60,555 nucleotides of DNA from Oehlia diaphana (Eukaryota; Glomeromycota; Glomeromycetes; Glomerales; Glomeraceae). Below are positions 56,963-60,555 of this stretch, one piece after another. The notes under the pieces were generated by a model that had not been told where the DNA came from, ran no database searches, and was given only the letters and a program-made list of their open reading frames with translations. The stretch is from assembly GCA_003833135.1 (NCBI GenBank), contig QZLH01000094.1, positions 1 through 60,555 of the forward strand. Reading direction: 5' to 3'. The position numbers and the translations under genes were made by a program. The first letter of the stretch is position 1; every line of letters begins with the position of its first letter.

Positions 56963-58450
56963 ATGGATTCAAAATTATCTTCAGAAATTTTGAAAAATTT
57001 TGAAAGTCTCTTTGAATCGAAAGAAAATTATGATGTTATCATTCAAGTTGGTGAAGAACCAAATATAAAAGAAATTTATGCTCATTCTCTTGTACTTCGT
57101 TGTCAATCAAATTATTTTCGTACAGCATTTTCTTCAAATTGGGCGGAAAAAATTGACGGAAAATATATTTTTAAGAAACCTAATATTTCATCACATACTT
57201 TTGAAGTAATTCTCAGGTTATTTATCATGTTCATATTAGTATAAAATGTTTTTATTTGTAAATAAATGAACTAAAAAAGTTTCTTAATATATGATAGGTA
57301 TTTATATTGTGGAAAAGTAGATTTGAGTGTTGAAAAAAATGGACTAGACGTTTTAAAATTATTGATTTCTACAGATGAATTTGGTTTGCATACACTTAAT
57401 GAACATCTCCAAGAATTTATTGTTAATAATCAAAAGAAATTATTACAAAATGACCCTGTCGGAATTCTTGAAATTATTTTTCAACATGAATCATTAACAA
57501 CGTTACATAATTATTGTATCGAAGCAATTTGTCAAAAGCCACATATTTTATTTGGAACCGATAAAATTTTGAAATTACCAGCAGAACTATTGGAATTATT
57601 ACTTAAGCGAGATGACCTTGCATTAAAAGAAATTGAGATATGGAATAACTTGATAAAATGGATCCATTCCCAAAATCCTACAATCGACACTGATACTTCT
57701 AAATGGAACAGAGAAGATATTATATTAATGGAAGATTCAATATCAAGATTTATTCCTCTAATCAGATTTCAAGATATCACTTCAGAAGAATTTTCTCTTA
57801 ATATATTACCTTATGAAGATTTATTACCAAGAAAATTAAAACATGAAATTTTAAATTCATATTTGAACCCAAGTACGAAACGAATAGATTTGTTACCGTC
57901 AAGAATGACTTTTAATATTGATAAAATTGATTCCCTTATTATAAATGAAAAATACATGCCATTATTTGCAAGCTGGATAGATAGAAAAAATGTAGCTTAT
58001 GATTTAAAAAAAGGAGTATCATATAATTTCAATCTAATTTTACGTGGCAGTAGGGGTGGGTTTAGTGCTTCATCATTTCATAATAAATGTGATGACAAAG
58101 GAGCAACTATTGTGATAGCAAAAATTAAAGGATCTAATAAAATAGTTGGAGGGTATAATCCATATAGTTGGTCAAGAAATACTAATGGAAATACAAATGA
58201 CAGTTTTTTATTTTTATTTGATGATTACAGAAGCATCGATACTGGTAATTTATATAGAGTAAGTGATCAACACCATGCTGTATGGTGGCATAACGATTAT
58301 GGAGTATGTTTCGGGTACAATGGAGGATGCGATCTTATAATGTATTCAGATGGCAAATGGAGTTCTTTATGTACTTCTTATCCTAAAATTGACGTTCCCC
58401 TAAATTTTGAAGTTGATGACTATGAAGTATTTAATGTGATAAAAAAATAA
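56963..58450 (+). CDS. BTB-BACK-TLDc protein (gene N)
   Basis: Exons 56963-57216 and 57298-58450; intron 57217-57297 (81 bp, phase 2) with an atypical donor GTTATT and acceptor ATAG; 468 residues. BTB: DVIIQVGEEPNIKEIYAHS, junction ILRYLYCGKVDLSVEKNG. It mixes features of both subfamilies: YCGKVDL as in B and I, and NNQKKLLQNDPVGILEI as in A and D-H. BACK: LLELLLKRDDLALKEIEIW, LIKWIHSQNP (usually IKWGLAQ). TLDc: LILRGSRGGFSASSFHNKC, DDKGATIVIAK, IVGGYNPYSWS, CFGYNGGCDLIMYS, ending DYEVFNVIKK. The donor was placed by alignment with paralogs; another GT at 57229 keeps frame but is weaker. Confidence 0.87.
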
Positions 58451-59774
58451 GAGTATATGTTTATATTGATTATTGAGTATATACAGTACAAATTCATCCT
58501 TTCTTTCTTTTGAAGTATTTTATTTGCAATATTTTCAAAATAAGTTGTTTATGATGCTTATATATTATTTTTATTTAAAGCATTTTATGAATATCATTTT
58601 TGTTAATTGCATCACAGCAATTCTCCATATTGGTAAGAATATTTAAGAACATTATTGAATTAACATGTCCTTTTTCAACAGTTCATTTTACATATTTTCT
58701 ATATTTTGCTGCGTTATTATTTATTATACTTTGTTATTATTAATTATTTTGTTGCTATAACTATTGTAACTGTGTTTATTTTTAATAAAAATGCTTCTTT
58801 CTGATATTTAATTTAGTAGTAACGCAAAGAAAAATTCTTCAAATTTTTAAATTACATATAAAAATATTTATTATTTGATTCATATACAACATATACAGTA
58901 TAATAAATGATTCTCACTTTATAAATTACTCTTACTGTATTAAGAACTATTTACAAGTTCTTATTAAAATATTTTTACTAATCTTATAATTGATAATTGA
59001 TAAAATGGAATAATTTTGAAGCTGATTCAGATTACGGGATTTTTACTATCGTAATGATTACTCATGAACTGACATATTATACGGTTCAGGTTAGGTTTAG
59101 GGATAGCAACGTTCGGTCATGATCGGTCATCGGTCGGTCACGGTCATAATCGGTTAATGACCGCCATCCCTAGTTAGGTTATATATAACGTTTTTCTTTA
59201 ATAATGAAATTTTTACGTCAAATTATGAAATAAGGATATATTAGTTGCTTTCCTGAGCTACTATCAGAATAATAAATTAGTAATTTTTTTTTTAAAAAAA
59301 AAAATCTCCTTTTTGTACATTATTCACGTGTTTTTTTTTATTTCTCCAGAAAAGGTTTGATATTTGGCTAAAAAGAATGTACTGTACTTGAAACGATTAT
59401 ATTTCGGTGTATAACAAGTCAAAAGGTTGGTATTGATATGAATAATAATTAGAATGGCCAGGTGGTGCGAGTTGGTGGATATGTACTGTAGGTCAGTAGG
59501 TATGTGAATTGGTGGATCTAACGTTATGTTTTTTTATTTTCGTTTTTAGAATGACTGTATTTCTTGTAATGTTTTTTGGTGCTTCTTAGACGAACGAGAT
59601 CGGGTAGTCTAAATTGAATAAAATTCATGACAGTTGTGAACGAACTCAACATTCAAACTTCGGTTAATTTCATTCAAAATTATTTAATTGAGAAAAGGCA
59701 TTAGTTTTTATGCCGAAATTCTTTAGAAATTCTTGATTTAATTTTTAGAAATGAGTCAAATACAAATTTAATGA
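58451..59774. other. intergenic DNA with hAT-like MITE
   Basis: AT-rich 3' flank of gene N, the MITE at 59098-59172, and a GT-rich patch with imperfect repeats of GGTGGAT(A/C)T near 59460-59520. No supported gene. Confidence 0.45.
59098..59172 (+). mobile_element. hAT-like MITE with 8 bp target duplication, copy 2
   Basis: The 75 bp element is flanked on both sides by GTTAGGTT (59090-59097 and 59173-59180). It begins TAGGGATAGCAACG and ends GACCGCCATCCCTA, so its terminal inverted repeats are TAGGGATAGC / TAGGGATGGC. The core is GGTCATCGGTCGGTCA-like repeats. It matches the copy at 31656-31734 in opposite orientation. Confidence 0.8.
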
Positions 59775-60440
59775 ATACTTATATCGATAGAATATGCGGA
59801 TTACGATCAATTTATTAGATTAAAAGCACCAATTATGGAAATGTTATCTTTTTTGGAGAAGGTTAATATGGGTTAATTTGATCAAATGGTATCTCGGACA
59901 TCCTACACAAGATGTTAAAATTTGAAGCGAGATTGATATTAAAGTAATGAAGGAATTAATTAATAGAATTTATTCTTTAATCAGATTTTATTATATATCT
60001 TCAAACGAATATTTTTTTTTTCAAATTCACCTTAAAAAATTTTTATCCAATTAAATTAATTCATGTCATGAAATCTTAAAATATCACGAGTTCAAAATGT
60101 TGATAAATGATGATATTCAACACACATTCCAGACAAATGAAAACTTGGTCGATAATCGAACATTTCACAAGTTGGTTCGATAGGATTACAGGAATAATAG
60201 TTCATATTATGTTAATTAGTCGAGACGGCGAATCGATCACAATGAGACATTAATTATAACAAAAATTAGACCCAGAGCAATTTATTATTAATAGTTCTTT
60301 CTCCATCATCGTCTACCAATTGGTAGGAGGTTATAACCCATATAACTCACTTATATGGGAAATCATTTCTATAGAAAAAAAAATTCAAACCCTAAAATTA
60401 GGATCATATCTTAATCAGTTTGGTAATTATGAAGCGCCAT
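59775..60440 (+). pseudogene. decayed BTB-BACK-TLDc copy at the window end
   Basis: In changing frames: YIDRICG and QFIRLKAPIMEML (compare DRICEEPEKL and FINLKAPLLEML of gene I), LIKWYLGHPTQDV, VMKELINRIYSLIRFYYISS (BACK end), DNRTFHKLV, and QLVGGYNPYNS (TLDc), with NYEAPY near 60430 in place of DYEVFQ. No BTB exon was found upstream. Many stops and frameshifts. Confidence 0.7.
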
Positions 60441-60555
60441 ACTGATCAAAAGTCTGGGGTTAAACCCTAGATCAAACCCCGGATTTATCTGGGATGAAAA
60501 TGGATAAATCCATATTTTATCCCAGATTTTCCTATATTTCATCCCGGATTTTCTT
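60441..60555. repeat. edge of a repeat with CCCGGATTTT/CCCAGATTTT words
   Basis: Contains ACCCCGGATTTATCTGGG, ATCCCAGATTTTCC and ATCCCGGATTTTC within 90 bp, partly in inverted order. It is cut by the window end, so its type cannot be told. Confidence 0.4.

Noticed and set aside
1..60555. tRNA, rRNA or CRISPR features
   Set aside because: No cloverleaf, rRNA-like conserved sequence or regularly spaced repeats were seen by eye; a covariance-model scan would decide for tRNAs.

Overview
The window looks like nuclear DNA of an arbuscular mycorrhizal fungus (Glomeromycotina, most like Rhizophagus). It is very AT-rich, its genes have one short GT-AG intron, and it is dominated by BTB-BACK-TLDc proteins with one HMG-box gene and a Crinkler-type P-loop relic. 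Expansion of such families is established knowledge for that lineage. The species call is inference, because no rRNA or mitochondrial marker is present.

Layout. 1-4.4 kb: AT-rich DNA with relics of a cytochrome P450 (minus) and of a P-loop/Crinkler-like gene (plus). 4.4-21.1 kb: five intact minus-strand BTB-BACK-TLDc genes (here A-E); B and C are a 2.8 kb tandem duplication. 21.1-33.8 kb: a divergent intergenic region, then three plus-strand paralogs (F, G, H) separated by decayed copies. 34.3-41 kb: a probable solo LTR, a purine-rich tract, a small HMG-box gene, minisatellites and coding relics. 41.2-52.1 kb: a triplicated minus-strand block (genes I and J, pseudogene K) with inserted foldback elements and a 557-base assembly gap. 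52.5-53.7 kb: an arrestin-fold gene. 54.5-58.5 kb: two more divergent plus-strand paralogs (M, N). 59.1-60.5 kb: a MITE and a last decayed copy.

The 12 intact paralogs share one plan: exon 1 encodes most of the BTB domain, a 76-127 bp intron in phase 2 interrupts it just before the Y(L/F)YTG or (F/Y)(I/V/L)YCG motif, and exon 2 encodes the end of BTB, BACK and TLDc, usually ending DYEVFQVIKK. In other eukaryotes BTB-BACK proteins are Cullin-3 substrate adaptors, and TLDc domains are linked to oxidative-stress responses and V-ATPase binding. A role as a diversified set of ubiquitin-ligase adaptors is inference. Arrestin-fold proteins are also often ubiquitin-ligase adaptors, though no PPxY motif is seen in this one.

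The main non-genic signal is birth and death by duplication. At least five decayed copies lie between or beside intact ones, and several short foldback/MITE elements can be dated or bounded because paralogous flanks preserve the empty site or a target-site duplication.
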